Assembly: GCF_027587375.1 (NCBI RefSeq)
Contig: NZ_JAMXIC010000027.1
Coordinates: forward strand, 1-64,000
DNA from: Arthrobacter sp. B2a2-09
GTDB lineage: Bacteria > Actinomycetota > Actinomycetes > Actinomycetales > Micrococcaceae
Length of the DNA stretch: 64,000 nucleotides
Direction of reading: 5' to 3'
Part shown: positions 1 through 10,441 of the stretch, piece after piece
Position numbering within the stretch: position 1 is the stretch's first letter
Layout of the letters: each line of letters starts with the position of its first letter
Position numbers and translations under genes: made by a program
The notes under the pieces: generated by a model
Database searches by the model: none
Told to the model about the DNA's origin: nothing
Seen by the model: only the letters and a program-made list of their open reading frames with translations

Positions 1-204
1 GCCTCGATCGGGGACTACGTCGAGGACTCCGGCGAAGGTCGCTGGACGGTTGAGGAAGCCATTGCCAACGCGGTTCCAGCGCCGGCTATCACGGCTGCGC
101 TCTTCGCCCGCTTCTCCTCCCGCGAGGACAGCTCACCGGCCATGAAGATGGTCTCCGCGCTGCGCAACCAGTTCGGCGGACACGCCACCCGTCCGGCCAA
201 CTAG
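1..204 (+). CDS. gnd: 6-phosphogluconate dehydrogenase, C-terminal part (cut by window start)
   Basis: Frame 1 is open from the first base to a TAG at 202-204 and gives 67 residues. They include the GRWTVEEA stretch and the SSREDSSPAMKMVSALRNQF stretch typical of the C-terminal helical domain of the decarboxylating 6-phosphogluconate dehydrogenase of the short GntZ/YqeC type. The enzyme oxidises and decarboxylates 6-phosphogluconate to ribulose 5-phosphate with NAD(P)+. Its place between dnaN and recF is usual in Arthrobacter relatives. The N-terminal cofactor domain lies outside the window, so cofactor preference cannot be read. Confidence 0.85.
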   Translation, partial: ASIGDYVEDSGEGRWTVEEAIANAVPAPAITAALFARFSSREDSSPAMKMVSALRNQFGGHATRPAN

Positions 205-227
205 GCCCCGGTCCGCCAGCCGTACGC

Positions 228-1421
228 GTGTACCTCGAACATCTTTCGCTGACCGATTTCCGCAGCTACGCGCAGGTTGACCTCAAGCTCGGCCCCGGCG
301 CCACGGTCCTGGTGGGATCCAACGGCATTGGCAAGACGAACCTCATGGAAGCCATCGGATACCTGGCCACCCTGAGCTCACACCGCGTCAGCACCGATGC
401 GCCCCTCCTGCGCTTCGGCACGGATCGCGCTTTGATCCGGGCGAAGCTCGTCCGCGGGGAACAATCGACGGTGGTCGAGCTCGAAATCAATGCCGGCCGC
501 GCCAACCGTGGCCGGATCAACCGCGGAAATCCTGTGCGCGCCCGCGACATCCTGGGCATTTGCCAGACGGTGCTTTTCGCCCCTGAGGACCTTGCATTGG
601 TCAAGGGTGATCCGTCCAACCGCCGGCGTTTCCTCGACGAACTGCTGGTTAGCCTCATGCCCGTGCACGCGGCGACCCGCAGCGACTACGATCGCGTGCT
701 CAAACAACGCAACGCCCTGCTGAAATCGGCCCGGGCCGGGAAGTTCACCCCTGGTCACGAAGCGACTCTCGATGTTTGGGACCAGCACATGGCGCGGGCC
801 GGAGCGGAACTCCTGCATGCACGGCTGGAACTCGTGGAACGGCTCCGACCCCACCTCAAGAGCGCCTACGCGCAACTCACGGATGGATCCAAGGAAGCCG
901 GCGCGGTCTACCGCTCCACCATTCAGGGCGTGTTGGACGACGACGGCGGTCCCGCCGAGCATGTCGCTGAAGGTTCAGAGGGGGTTGAGGACCTCCGCTT
1001 GCTGTCCGTGGAGCAACTCACTGAGCGCTACGTCCAGGCCTTCGCCGCCTCGCGCCGCAAGGAGTTGGAACGCGGAATTTCCCTGGTCGGACCCCACCGC
1101 GATGAACTCGAGCTGGTTCTTGGCCAAGCTCCCGCCAAGGGCTATGCCTCCCATGGCGAAACATGGTCCATGTGCCTCTCCCTGCGCCTGGCCTCGTACT
1201 ACGTCATGCTCGACGACACCCGTACCGGCGGTTCTGCTCCGATCCTCATCCTCGACGATGTGTTCGCCGAACTGGACGTGCAGCGCAGGCGTAAACTGGC
1301 TGCAATAGTGGCCGGCGCCGAACAGGTTTTGGTGACAGCCGCCGTCGACGCCGACATTCCCGAGGAACTGGCGGGGCGACGCGTGAAGGTTGTGCCCGGA
1401 GGCATTGATGGAGAAGGATAG
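228..1421 (+). CDS. recF: DNA replication and repair protein RecF
   Basis: A 397-residue SMC-like ATPase that helps load RecA at single-strand gaps together with RecO and RecR. The start is GTG at 228, 23 bases after the gnd stop. The Walker A motif GSNGIGKT lies near residues 30-37, the RecF segment around DPSNRRRFLDE follows, and a Walker B ILILDDVFAELD lies near 338-349. Length is normal for the family. The 3' end overlaps the next gene by 14 bases, so the two are translationally coupled. Confidence 0.97.
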   Translation: MYLEHLSLTDFRSYAQVDLKLGPGATVLVGSNGIGKTNLMEAIGYLATLSSHRVSTDAPLLRFGTDRALIRAKLVRGEQSTVVELEINAGRANRGRINRGNPVRARDILGICQTVLFAPEDLALVKGDPSNRRRFLDELLVSLMPVHAATRSDYDRVLKQRNALLKSARAGKFTPGHEATLDVWDQHMARAGAELLHARLELVERLRPHLKSAYAQLTDGSKEAGAVYRSTIQGVLDDDGGPAEHVAEGSEGVEDLRLLSVEQLTERYVQAFAASRRKELERGISLVGPHRDELELVLGQAPAKGYASHGETWSMCLSLRLASYYVMLDDTRTGGSAPILILDDVFAELDVQRRRKLAAIVAGAEQVLVTAAVDADIPEELAGRRVKVVPGGIDGEG

Positions 1422-1962
1422 CCCCGGCGGACGCCAGCCGGGCAGGGACCCTGACGAGATTGACGCTGCCCAATCAGCTTTGAACCGGATGCGCGAAGCA
1501 GCCGCCGCGCGGGGCGAAATCCGCCGCGCCGCCCCTCGGACGGGGGCCGCTCCGAAACGCAAAGGCCTCCGCGACACCCGCGGATTCAGCCAATTCCACG
1601 GTAGCGGCCGGGATCCCCTCGGCTTGGGGAAAGTCGTCGGGAGGCTCGTGGCCGAACGGGGTTGGACTTCTCCAGTGGCAGTGGGTTCCGTGATGGCCGA
1701 GTGGGATGCCCTGGTGGGACCGGAGATTTCCGCGCATTGCACTCCGGAGAGCTTTACCGACACCACTCTCCATGTCCGCTGCGATTCCACCGCGTGGGCA
1801 ACGCAACTCAGGCTCCTGAGCACCAGCCTCTTGGACATGTTCCGAAGGGAACTCGGAGACGGAGTGGTGACGTCCATTCAGGTGCTCGCGCCCACCGCAC
1901 CGAACTGGCGCAAGGGCGGCCGTAGCGTCAATGGACGGGGCCCCCGGGATACCTACGGGTAA
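1408..1962 (+). CDS. DUF721 (DciA-like) family protein
   Basis: 184 residues from ATG 1408; an upstream in-frame TTG at 1390 is less likely. The N-terminal 70 residues are charged and low in complexity, with many Arg and Ala. The rest matches the DUF721 fold, with the stretch VGPEISAHCTPESFTD and a basic C-terminal tail. DUF721 proteins are related to DciA, the ancestral helicase operator that interacts with DnaB, and in actinobacteria the gene always sits between recF and gyrB. A role in helicase loading is inferred from the family; nothing in this sequence tests it. Confidence 0.85.
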   Translation: MEKDSPGGRQPGRDPDEIDAAQSALNRMREAAAARGEIRRAAPRTGAAPKRKGLRDTRGFSQFHGSGRDPLGLGKVVGRLVAERGWTSPVAVGSVMAEWDALVGPEISAHCTPESFTDTTLHVRCDSTAWATQLRLLSTSLLDMFRRELGDGVVTSIQVLAPTAPNWRKGGRSVNGRGPRDTYG

Positions 1963-2359
1963 CTTCTTCGGCACCGGTATCAGCGCATTTCCTTGAACGG
2001 CGCACAGGAGCGAGAAACCTCCCCGGACCGTATAGCTCCCTAGAGGGTGCCGTTTTGGCGGCTTGCAGATGGGGCCAGCGGCCTCCCAGAGCTACTTTCC
2101 TCAGCATATGGGCCGGGTTTTGCAAGGAACTGCGCTCAGTCACGATAGAATCGGCATAGACAACTGGGCGCCGGTGAACGTTGATTGGCTCCGCTGAACA
2201 GCACTTGTAAAAGCGGATCCGCCAATCGCGAAGTAGCCGGCGTTAGCAGTGACGTCCCTGTTGGCGGCTGCCGTATCCCTGTGGTGTGTCCTGGCGGACG
2301 TGCTTCCTTGGTGCGGTGACGGCTGGCGACCATCGAACACGGAGGAGTCGAAAGCGCCT
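1963..2359. other. Intergenic leader region before gyrB
   Basis: 397 bases without a convincing gene. The frame of gyrB is open upstream to 2249, but the region lacks a Shine-Dalgarno before that point, while GGAGGAG lies at 2341-2347 before GTG 2360. A possible -10 element TAGAAT is at 2146-2151. A long gyrB leader is common because gyr transcription responds to supercoiling. No RNA structure or riboswitch was recognised. Confidence 0.5.
2118..2151 (+). promoter_or_regulatory. Candidate gyrBA promoter
   Basis: TAGAAT at 2146-2151 resembles an actinobacterial -10 hexamer. The best upstream partner, TTGCAA starting near 2120, is 20 bases away, longer than the usual 17-18. The element lies about 210 bases before the gyrB start. 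This is a weak prediction from sequence only. Confidence 0.3.
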
Positions 2360-4435
<2,076 letters not shown>

Positions 4436-4497
4436 AGACTTCAAAGCCCTAGGAATATTCCAGAACTGATATATACCTGAAACGGAAATCATAGACT

Positions 4498-7239
4498 ATG
4501 AGTGAAGAAACACCCGAGGTTCCCGCTGAGTCGGCCGGCATTCCGGAACCCGTACTTGAGGGCGATGTGCTGACCGACCGCGTCGACCAGGTGGACCTGC
4601 AGACGGAAATGCAGCGTTCGTACTTGGACTATGCCATGGCCGTTATCGTTGGCCGTGCGCTTCCGGACGTCCGCGACGGCCTGAAGCCTGTCCACCGCCG
4701 AGTGCTCTACGCGATGTTCGACGGCGGCTACCGCCCGGACCGCTCCTTCAACAAATGCGCCCGCGTGGTGGGCGAGGTCATGGGCCAGTACCACCCGCAC
4801 GGTGACACCGCGATCTACGATGCCCTGGTCCGCCTCATCCAGGACTGGACGATGCGCTATCCGCTGGCGCTGGGCCAGGGCAACTTCGGTTCCCCGGGCA
4901 ACGACGGTGCCGCAGCGCCCCGATACACCGAAACCAAGATGGCCCAGCTGGCCATGGAAATGGTCCGTGACATCGACGAGGAAACCGTCGACTTCCAGGA
5001 CAACTACGACGGCAAGAACCAGGAACCCACCATCCTGCCGGCGCGTTTCCCCAACCTGCTGGTCAACGGTTCCTCCGGCATCGCCGTCGGCATGGCCACT
5101 AACATTCCGCCCCACAACCTCCGCGAAGTTGCCGAGGGCGTGCAGTGGTACCTGGCCAACCCAACGGCAAGCCGTGAAGAGCTGCTTGAGGCATTGCTCG
5201 TACGCATCAAGGGTCCGGACTTCCCGACCGGTGCCACCATCCTCGGCCACAAGGGCATCGAGGACGCGTACCGTACGGGCCGCGGCTCCATCACCATGCG
5301 CGCCGTGGTGAACGTGGAGGAACTCCAGGGCCGCACATGCCTGGTGGTCACCGAGCTTCCGTATCAGGCAAACCCGGACAACCTGGCGATCAAGATCGCC
5401 GAACTGGTCAAGGACGGCAAGATCCAAGGCATCGCGGACCTCCGCGACGAGACGTCCGGCCGTACCGGACAGCGACTGGTGATCGTGCTCAAGCGGGACG
5501 CCGTGGCCAAGGTGGTGCTCAACAACCTCTACAAGCACACCCAGCTGCAGGACAATTTCGGTGCCAACATGCTGGCGATCGTGGACGGCGTTCCCCGCAC
5601 GCTGAGCCTGGACGCCTTCATCCGGCACTGGGTGACCCACCAGGTCAGTGTGATTGTCCGGCGGACCCGCTACCGCCTGCGCAAGGCCGAGGAAGAGGCG
5701 CACATCCTGCGCGCACTCCTCAAGGCGCTGGACATGCTGGATGAGGTTATCGCGCTCATCCGGGCGTCCAACACCACCGAGGCTGCCCGCGATGGCTTGA
5801 TCGGGCTCCTGGAGATCGACGAGCTCCAGGCCCGCGCCATCCTCGACATGCAGCTCCGCCGCCTCGCCGCGTTGGAACGGCAGAAGATCCAGGACAGGCA
5901 CTCCGAGCTTGAAGCCATGATCACGGAATTCAACGCGATCCTGGATTCCGAGCAGCGCCAGCGCGACATCATCAGCCAGGAACTTGCTGAGATCGTGGCC
6001 AAGCATGGCGATGACCGCCGGACCCACATCCTCATGGGCTTCGACGGAGATATGTCCATGGAGGACCTCATCCCCGAGGAAGAAGTGGTGGTCACCATCA
6101 CCCGCGGCGGATACGTCAAGCGCACCCGCAGCGACAACTATCGTTCGCAGCAGCGAGGCGGCAAGGGCGTCAAGGGTGCACAGCTTCGCGGCGACGACGT
6201 CGTGGAACACTTCTTCGTCACCACCACGCACCACTGGTTGCTGTTCTTCACCAACCTGGGCCGCGTGTACCGGGCCAAGGCGTACGAGCTTGCCGAAGCT
6301 GGTCGTGATGCCAAGGGACAGCACGTGGCAAACCTGTTGGCATTCCAGCCGGACGAGCATATCGCCCAGGTCCTTGACTTGCGTGACTATGAGCAAGCTC
6401 CGTACCTGGTGCTCGCCACCAAGAACGGGCTCGTGAAGAAGACGCGCCTTGAAGACTACGACACCAACCGCACCGCCGGCGTCATTGCCATCAACCTTCG
6501 GGATGAGGACGAGCTCGTCTCGGCGCAGCTTGTATCCGAAACGGACGACCTCCTCCTCGTTTCCCGCAAGGGCCAATCGATCCGCTTCACGGCGACCGAC
6601 GAGGCACTGCGCCCCATGGGGCGCGCCACCTCGGGTGTGACCGGCATGAAGTTCCGCGAAGACGACGAACTCCTCGCCGCCGACGTCGTCCAGGACGGCT
6701 CGTTCGTCTTCGTGGTGACCGAAGGCGGGTACGCCAAGCGCACCGCGGTCGAGGAGTACCGGCTCCAGGGCCGTGGCGGCCTGGGTATCAAGGTGGCCAA
6801 GCTTCAGGAAGAGCGAGGCGACCTTGTCGGTGCGCTGATCGTGAATGAAGAAGACGAAGTCCTGGTGGTCATGGAGGGTGGCAAGATTGTCCGCTCCGCC
6901 GTGGCCGGTGTTCCTGCCAAGGGCCGTGACACCATGGGCGTCATCTTCGCGAAGCCTGACAAGAACGACCGCATCATCGAGGTGGCCCGCAACAGCGAAC
7001 GCGGCCTTGATGGCGAGGAATCCGACGACGAACATGGCGAGGGCACAGACGACGCCTCAACCGTCAATAGTGTCGAAAATCCCGACGGAGGACTGTCCGA
7101 GGCGGACGATGACGTAACGTTGGCTGCAAACGGCGGCGCCGATCAGGCGACCGCGACGGCCGAATCGGGATCGGCCGCAGGATCCGATAATGGGTCCGGC
7201 GTCGAGCTGAACGAAGACAACACCGGAGGTAACGAGTGA
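4498..7239 (+). CDS. gyrA: DNA gyrase subunit A
   Basis: 913 residues from ATG 4498. The breakage-reunion subunit of gyrase. The catalytic tyrosine is Y143 in AAPRYTETK. The quinolone-determining region reads HPHGDTAIYDALV, with Thr where E. coli has Ser83. The GyrA box QRGGKG, needed for DNA wrapping, lies near residues 551-556 and is followed by the six-bladed C-terminal domain. After about residue 835 there is an unusually long acidic, Gly/Ser/Asp-rich tail of roughly 75 residues, presumably disordered. The stop overlaps the next start as GTGA. Confidence 0.98.
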   Translation: MSEETPEVPAESAGIPEPVLEGDVLTDRVDQVDLQTEMQRSYLDYAMAVIVGRALPDVRDGLKPVHRRVLYAMFDGGYRPDRSFNKCARVVGEVMGQYHPHGDTAIYDALVRLIQDWTMRYPLALGQGNFGSPGNDGAAAPRYTETKMAQLAMEMVRDIDEETVDFQDNYDGKNQEPTILPARFPNLLVNGSSGIAVGMATNIPPHNLREVAEGVQWYLANPTASREELLEALLVRIKGPDFPTGATILGHKGIEDAYRTGRGSITMRAVVNVEELQGRTCLVVTELPYQANPDNLAIKIAELVKDGKIQGIADLRDETSGRTGQRLVIVLKRDAVAKVVLNNLYKHTQLQDNFGANMLAIVDGVPRTLSLDAFIRHWVTHQVSVIVRRTRYRLRKAEEEAHILRALLKALDMLDEVIALIRASNTTEAARDGLIGLLEIDELQARAILDMQLRRLAALERQKIQDRHSELEAMITEFNAILDSEQRQRDIISQELAEIVAKHGDDRRTHILMGFDGDMSMEDLIPEEEVVVTITRGGYVKRTRSDNYRSQQRGGKGVKGAQLRGDDVVEHFFVTTTHHWLLFFTNLGRVYRAKAYELAEAGRDAKGQHVANLLAFQPDEHIAQVLDLRDYEQAPYLVLATKNGLVKKTRLEDYDTNRTAGVIAINLRDEDELVSAQLVSETDDLLLVSRKGQSIRFTATDEALRPMGRATSGVTGMKFREDDELLAADVVQDGSFVFVVTEGGYAKRTAVEEYRLQGRGGLGIKVAKLQEERGDLVGALIVNEEDEVLVVMEGGKIVRSAVAGVPAKGRDTMGVIFAKPDKNDRIIEVARNSERGLDGEESDDEHGEGTDDASTVNSVENPDGGLSEADDDVTLAANGGADQATATAESGSAAGSDNGSGVELNEDNTGGNE

Positions 7240-7910
7240 GCAATTCGGACTCATATCCCAAGCCGAGTACGGGTGTCCCTGGAGGATTCCGGCAGCCGTC
7301 GGCTACTCCGCGGGTAGACGCACCGGCCCGTCCCCAGCAGCGCCCTGTGGCAGCCGCCTCGGGTGCGGCAGGAACTGGCGCCGAAAGGGTCCCAGGTCAG
7401 CGTCCGGCCGTTCCAGGCCAGCGTCCCGCAGGAACGCCGCGCCCGGCAGGTCAGCGTCCCGCCGCGCCCGGCCAGCGGCCGGTGCAGGGCCAGCAGCGGC
7501 CCACCCCCGGGGCTCCGGGTCTTGTGAAGCCGGCACCTAAGGCGAAGGTCCGCCGCGCCCGCCTGCTGGTCAGCAAGGTTGATCCGTGGTCGGTCCTGAA
7601 GATGGCGTTCCTGTTGTCCGTTGCCTTGGGCATCGTGACCGTGATCGCCGCAATCGTTCTTTGGACCGTTCTGGACCTGACCGGCATTTTCAACCAGGTG
7701 GACAGCCTCCTGGGCACCCTGGCAGGCTCGGAAAGCGGCGGCTTCGAACTCAAGAAGGTCGCATCGCTGGGACAGGTGGCCTCCTTCGCCACCATCATTG
7801 CCGTGGTGAATGTTGTGCTGCTGACCGCCCTCTCCATGCTGAGTGCCGTGCTTTATAACATTTCGGCAACACTCGTCGGTGGCATTGGCGTGACCCTCAC
7901 GGACGACTAA
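7236..7910 (+). CDS. DUF3566 transmembrane protein
   Basis: 224 residues from GTG 7236, which overlaps the gyrA stop; GGAGGT at 7225-7230 is its ribosome site. The first ~90 residues are a Pro/Gln/Arg-rich low-complexity stretch with repeated GQRP units, presumably cytoplasmic and disordered. Two membrane segments follow, near residues 122-146 and 182-207, around the DUF3566 core (DPWSVLKMAFLLSVALGI). This is the orthologue of the conserved protein directly after gyrA in mycobacteria (Rv0007). Its molecular function is not established. Confidence 0.9.
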   Translation: MSNSDSYPKPSTGVPGGFRQPSATPRVDAPARPQQRPVAAASGAAGTGAERVPGQRPAVPGQRPAGTPRPAGQRPAAPGQRPVQGQQRPTPGAPGLVKPAPKAKVRRARLLVSKVDPWSVLKMAFLLSVALGIVTVIAAIVLWTVLDLTGIFNQVDSLLGTLAGSESGGFELKKVASLGQVASFATIIAVVNVVLLTALSMLSAVLYNISATLVGGIGVTLTDD

Positions 7911-7968
7911 CCCAAAAGCTCGAAAATTGCGGGAAACTGCTGGAAAACAGTGGTGAAAATACCTCGAT

Positions 7969-7998
7969 TTGAGATCGGGCCGGGATGTGCTGTAAAGT
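7969..7998 (+). promoter_or_regulatory. Candidate promoter of tRNA-Ile
   Basis: TTGAGA at 7969-7974 and TAAAGT at 7993-7998 are 18 bases apart and end 25 bases before the mature tRNA, a good layout for a sigma-A promoter. Confidence 0.5.
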
Positions 7999-8023
7999 CA
8001 TGTCTCGGCCCGAAGAGGTATCG

Positions 8024-8097
8024 GGGCGTATAGCTCAGGCGGTTAGAGCGCTTCGCTGATAACGAAGAGGTCCCAGGTTCAAGTCCTGGTACGCCCA
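8024..8097 (+). tRNA. tRNA-Ile (anticodon GAT)
   Basis: 74 nucleotides. Acceptor stem GGGCGTA (8024-8030) pairs with TACGCCC (8090-8096). The anticodon arm is CTTCG, loop CTGATAA, CGAAG, with anticodon GAT at 8058-8060. The T arm contains GGTTCAAGTCC. CCA is not encoded. The position after gyrA and DUF3566 is conserved in actinobacteria. Confidence 0.98.
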
Positions 8098-8154
8098 CGG
8101 AACCTGCACAGGTTTTGCTAAAGGTTTGGGATACCGAACCGGAACGGGGTGCAT

Positions 8155-8271
8155 GTGAAGAAGTTGCTGGTAGTTGCAGCTGCGATCGCAGGCGTCCTGC
8201 TCTACAAGAAAGTGCAGGCATCCGAAGCCCGGAAAACAGTCTGGAGCAAGGCAACCGACACGGTTGACTAG
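8155..8271 (+). CDS. DLW-39 family small protein
   Basis: A 38-residue protein from GTG 8155 to TAG 8269-8271. It begins MKKLLVVAAAIAGVLLYKKV, a hydrophobic N-terminal segment flanked by Lys, then a short charged tail with TVWSKATD. This matches the tiny DLW-39 family found between the tRNA-Ile and tRNA-Ala genes in many actinobacteria, although the name-giving DLW is TVW here. It is probably a single-pass membrane peptide. Function unknown. The conserved position supports it as a real gene despite its size. Confidence 0.75.
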   Translation: MKKLLVVAAAIAGVLLYKKVQASEARKTVWSKATDTVD

Positions 8272-8343
8272 CAAAGGCCCCCGGCCCGGAGATGGTGAAA
8301 ACCATCGAAGGAACTAGGGTAGTATGGATGGGTTGCTTCTTAT

Positions 8344-8419
8344 GGGGGCATGGCGCAATTGGTAGCGCACCTGCTTTGCAAGCAGGGGGTTCGGGGTTCG
8401 AGTCCCCGTGCCTCCACCA
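8344..8419 (+). tRNA. tRNA-Ala (anticodon TGC)
   Basis: 73 nucleotides plus an encoded CCA (8417-8419). Acceptor GGGGGCA (8344-8350) pairs with TGCCTCC (8409-8415), with one G-T wobble. Anticodon arm CCTGC, loop TTTGCAA, GCAGG; anticodon TGC at 8377-8379. T loop GTTCGAGTC is intact. Confidence 0.98.
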
Positions 8420-8423
8420 TAAG

Positions 8424-8457
8424 AAAGAGTCTCGGTCAGAAATGACCGGGACTCTTT
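8424..8457 (+). terminator. Rho-independent terminator after tRNA-Ala
   Basis: AAAGAGTC and GACTCTTT enclose a second inverted pair CGGTCA/TGACCG around a short loop, with a T-run inside the distal arm. It lies 5 bases after the tRNA. Confidence 0.75.
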
Positions 8458-8486
8458 GCGTTAAACCACCCCACTAAGGTTGAAAT

Positions 8487-9395
8487 GTGAACTTCATTGT
8501 TGCTGCCTTTGGAGTGCTCGGCGTCGCATCATCCGGACCCCTCATCGCCGGAACGCTTGGAGCTACCTCCGTCACGGCACTGGCTATCGCCTTCTGGCGT
8601 AACGCAATCGCCGCCGTCGTCATGGCCTCGCCGGTCTTGATCCGCGAACCGCGCCAGTTCCGAAAGATCAGCCGCCCCGAGTTCACTTGGTCCGCTGTCG
8701 CGGCAGTGGCCCTGGCCTTCCACTTCGCTTGCTTCATCACCGCGCTGCAGCTCACGTCAGTCGCGGCCGCTACCGCCCTGGTGTGCCTGCAGTCGGCGTG
8801 GATCGCCGTTTTCCAGCTCCTCCGCGGCACCAGGCACCGTTGGCCGGTCCTGGTGGGCCTGGGCATCGCGCTGGGCGGCGTCGCAGCCATCACGGGCTTC
8901 GATATGGGAACCTCCCCGAAAGCCCTCCTTGGTGACATCCTGGCCCTCGCCGGAGGCGCCTTGGCCGGCCTGTACACCATGGCCGGAGGCAAAGCGCGCC
9001 AGAGCATGAGCATTGGAACATACACGACGCTTTGCTACGGGATGTGCGCGGCCATTGTCGCCGTGCTGGCCCTCACGGGCGGCCAGCCGCTTGTGGGGTT
9101 CGACGCCGGCGGCTGGCTGGGGATCGCAGCTATTACCGTTTGCGCACAACTGGTGGGCCACACCGCCTTCAACCATCTCCTGGCAACCATGAGCCCGCTG
9201 CTGGTGTCCATGATCATCCTGCTGGAAATTCCAGGCGCAGCCCTTCTCGCCGCGGTCTTTCTGCACGAGACCCTGCCGGCCGGGACCTATGCTGGACTCG
9301 CCTTGATCCTGGTTGGACTCGCGGTCGTTGTCGCCGGCCAGCGGCGCGGCAAGGGCGACGCTCAGGGCAAGATCGCCGAGCTCGGTACTGACTGA
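8487..9395 (+). CDS. EamA/DMT-superfamily transporter
   Basis: 302 residues from GTG 8487 with AAGGT about 7 bases upstream. About ten hydrophobic segments form two EamA repeats: a first half with GATSVTALAIAFWRNAIAA and a second half ending LAGLYTMAGGKARQS onward. Proteins of this superfamily export amino acids, nucleosides or other metabolites. The substrate cannot be told from sequence. A monocistronic gene between the tRNA-Ala terminator and an inverted repeat. Confidence 0.85.
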   Translation: MNFIVAAFGVLGVASSGPLIAGTLGATSVTALAIAFWRNAIAAVVMASPVLIREPRQFRKISRPEFTWSAVAAVALAFHFACFITALQLTSVAAATALVCLQSAWIAVFQLLRGTRHRWPVLVGLGIALGGVAAITGFDMGTSPKALLGDILALAGGALAGLYTMAGGKARQSMSIGTYTTLCYGMCAAIVAVLALTGGQPLVGFDAGGWLGIAAITVCAQLVGHTAFNHLLATMSPLLVSMIILLEIPGAALLAAVFLHETLPAGTYAGLALILVGLAVVVAGQRRGKGDAQGKIAELGTD

Positions 9396-9400
9396 GTCGG

Positions 9401-9424
9401 GTATCCGAATGACCGGACGGATAC
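9401..9424. terminator. Inverted repeat between convergent genes
   Basis: GTATCCG (9401-9407) and CGGATAC (9418-9424) form a 7-bp stem just after the transporter stop and just beyond the convergent glycosyltransferase stop. No clear T-run, so terminator activity is only possible. Confidence 0.35.
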
Positions 9425-9434
9425 TTCGGTGCGG

Positions 9435-10325
9435 CTACAGGCCGCCGCGGCGGATGCCTTGGCTTGTATTGGCCGTATGGATGGCCCGGAGCAGCTTGGC
9501 CGGGAAATAGACCGAGAAGAACACCACCATGGGGGCCTTCAGTGCCATCTTCTTGACGTTGTGGGCCTTGTAGGTGCGGTCGAAGCGGGTCACGTAGTAG
9601 CGGTAGTCGCGTGGTGAATCTTCGAGCCTGCGGGCAGACATGCCCGAGACCATCTGCGGCCAGTACTGGACCCTGAGATCGTGGTCGGCAAGGTGCAGGG
9701 ACAGATCGATGTCCTCATGCATCTCGTCCTTTTCATCCAGGCAGGTTTCGTCCCGGATGGTTTCCCAGGCCGAACGGCGAAGTGCCATGTTGGATCCAAA
9801 AAGGAAGTGGTACTGGTGCTTCGCAAGCCGAAGCATGAGCTGGCGCATTTTGTCGTCGGCCTTGAGCCCGAATCGACGCATTGGCATGTCGTAGTAGACC
9901 ACGGGACCCGTGGCCGCCTGCGCTGAGGGATCGGCGAAGGCCTTTTGGACCTGTTCAACCCAGTCAGGTTCAACAACGGAGTCGGCATCGATCCGGCCGA
10001 GGACATCCGAGGTGGCGCTATTGAGGCCGAAGTTGCGGGTGGGGATGAGTCCCTGCGCTTTGTCCTGGCTCAGCAGGATGATGGGGCTCTCAGGGTATTC
10101 CTGCTGCATCTGCTGGATGATCTGCGCAGTGCGGTCCGTGGACCTGTTGTCCACGACGATGATTTCGTCCGCAGGCACTGACTGGTAGATGGCCGCGATC
10201 AGGCATTGCCGTATGACGCTTTCCTCGTTGTACGCCGGGATGATGATTGAAACGCTCGGCTTCACGGGTGCGACGGCTGCGTTGGTGGCTGCATCTACGA
10301 AAGATCTATCGGCTGGCATCCCCAT
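9435..10325 (-). CDS. Family 2 glycosyltransferase
   Basis: 296 residues. A GT-A fold glycosyltransferase: the N-terminal nucleotide-binding segment SVSIIIPAYNEESVI lies near residues 24-38, VVDNRSTDRT follows, and the metal-binding acidic motif is in GRIDADSVVEPDW. A hydrophobic C-terminal segment (MVVFFSVYFPAKLLR) may hold it to the membrane. Donor and acceptor are unknown; cell-envelope glycan or glycolipid synthesis is the usual role. ATG 10325 and ATG 10319 are both possible starts; neither has a clear ribosome site. Confidence 0.85.
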   Translation of the reverse strand: MGMPADRSFVDAATNAAVAPVKPSVSIIIPAYNEESVIRQCLIAAIYQSVPADEIIVVDNRSTDRTAQIIQQMQQEYPESPIILLSQDKAQGLIPTRNFGLNSATSDVLGRIDADSVVEPDWVEQVQKAFADPSAQAATGPVVYYDMPMRRFGLKADDKMRQLMLRLAKHQYHFLFGSNMALRRSAWETIRDETCLDEKDEMHEDIDLSLHLADHDLRVQYWPQMVSGMSARRLEDSPRDYRYYVTRFDRTYKAHNVKKMALKAPMVVFFSVYFPAKLLRAIHTANTSQGIRRGGL

Positions 10326-10384
10326 AAATCTAACATCAGGCCGGTGTCCCTAGAGGAAGCCTCCGGTGACAAGTGGCCAAACAA

Positions 10385-10418
10385 TTGAAGGGACCCCGGC
10401 GAACCGGAATCCCTTCAA
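10385..10418 (-). terminator. Terminator of the helix-repeat protein gene
   Basis: TTGAAGGG (10385-10392) and CCCTTCAA (10411-10418) form an 8-bp stem, with extra CCGG/CCGG pairing inside. In the minus direction it is followed by AATTGTTTGG. It lies 24 bases after the stop of the minus-strand gene. Confidence 0.55.
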
Positions 10419-10441
10419 CGTGGAGCGAATATGGCTTTCGC

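Noticed and set aside
4489..7035. 848-residue open frame antisense to gyrA
   Set aside because: A by-product of high-GC codon bias opposite a long, certain gene; no family resemblance and no start signal.
8291..8306. GATGGT/ACCATC hairpin with GAAA loop between the DLW-39 gene and tRNA-Ala
   Set aside because: Short stem without T-run; terminator or regulatory role not supported.
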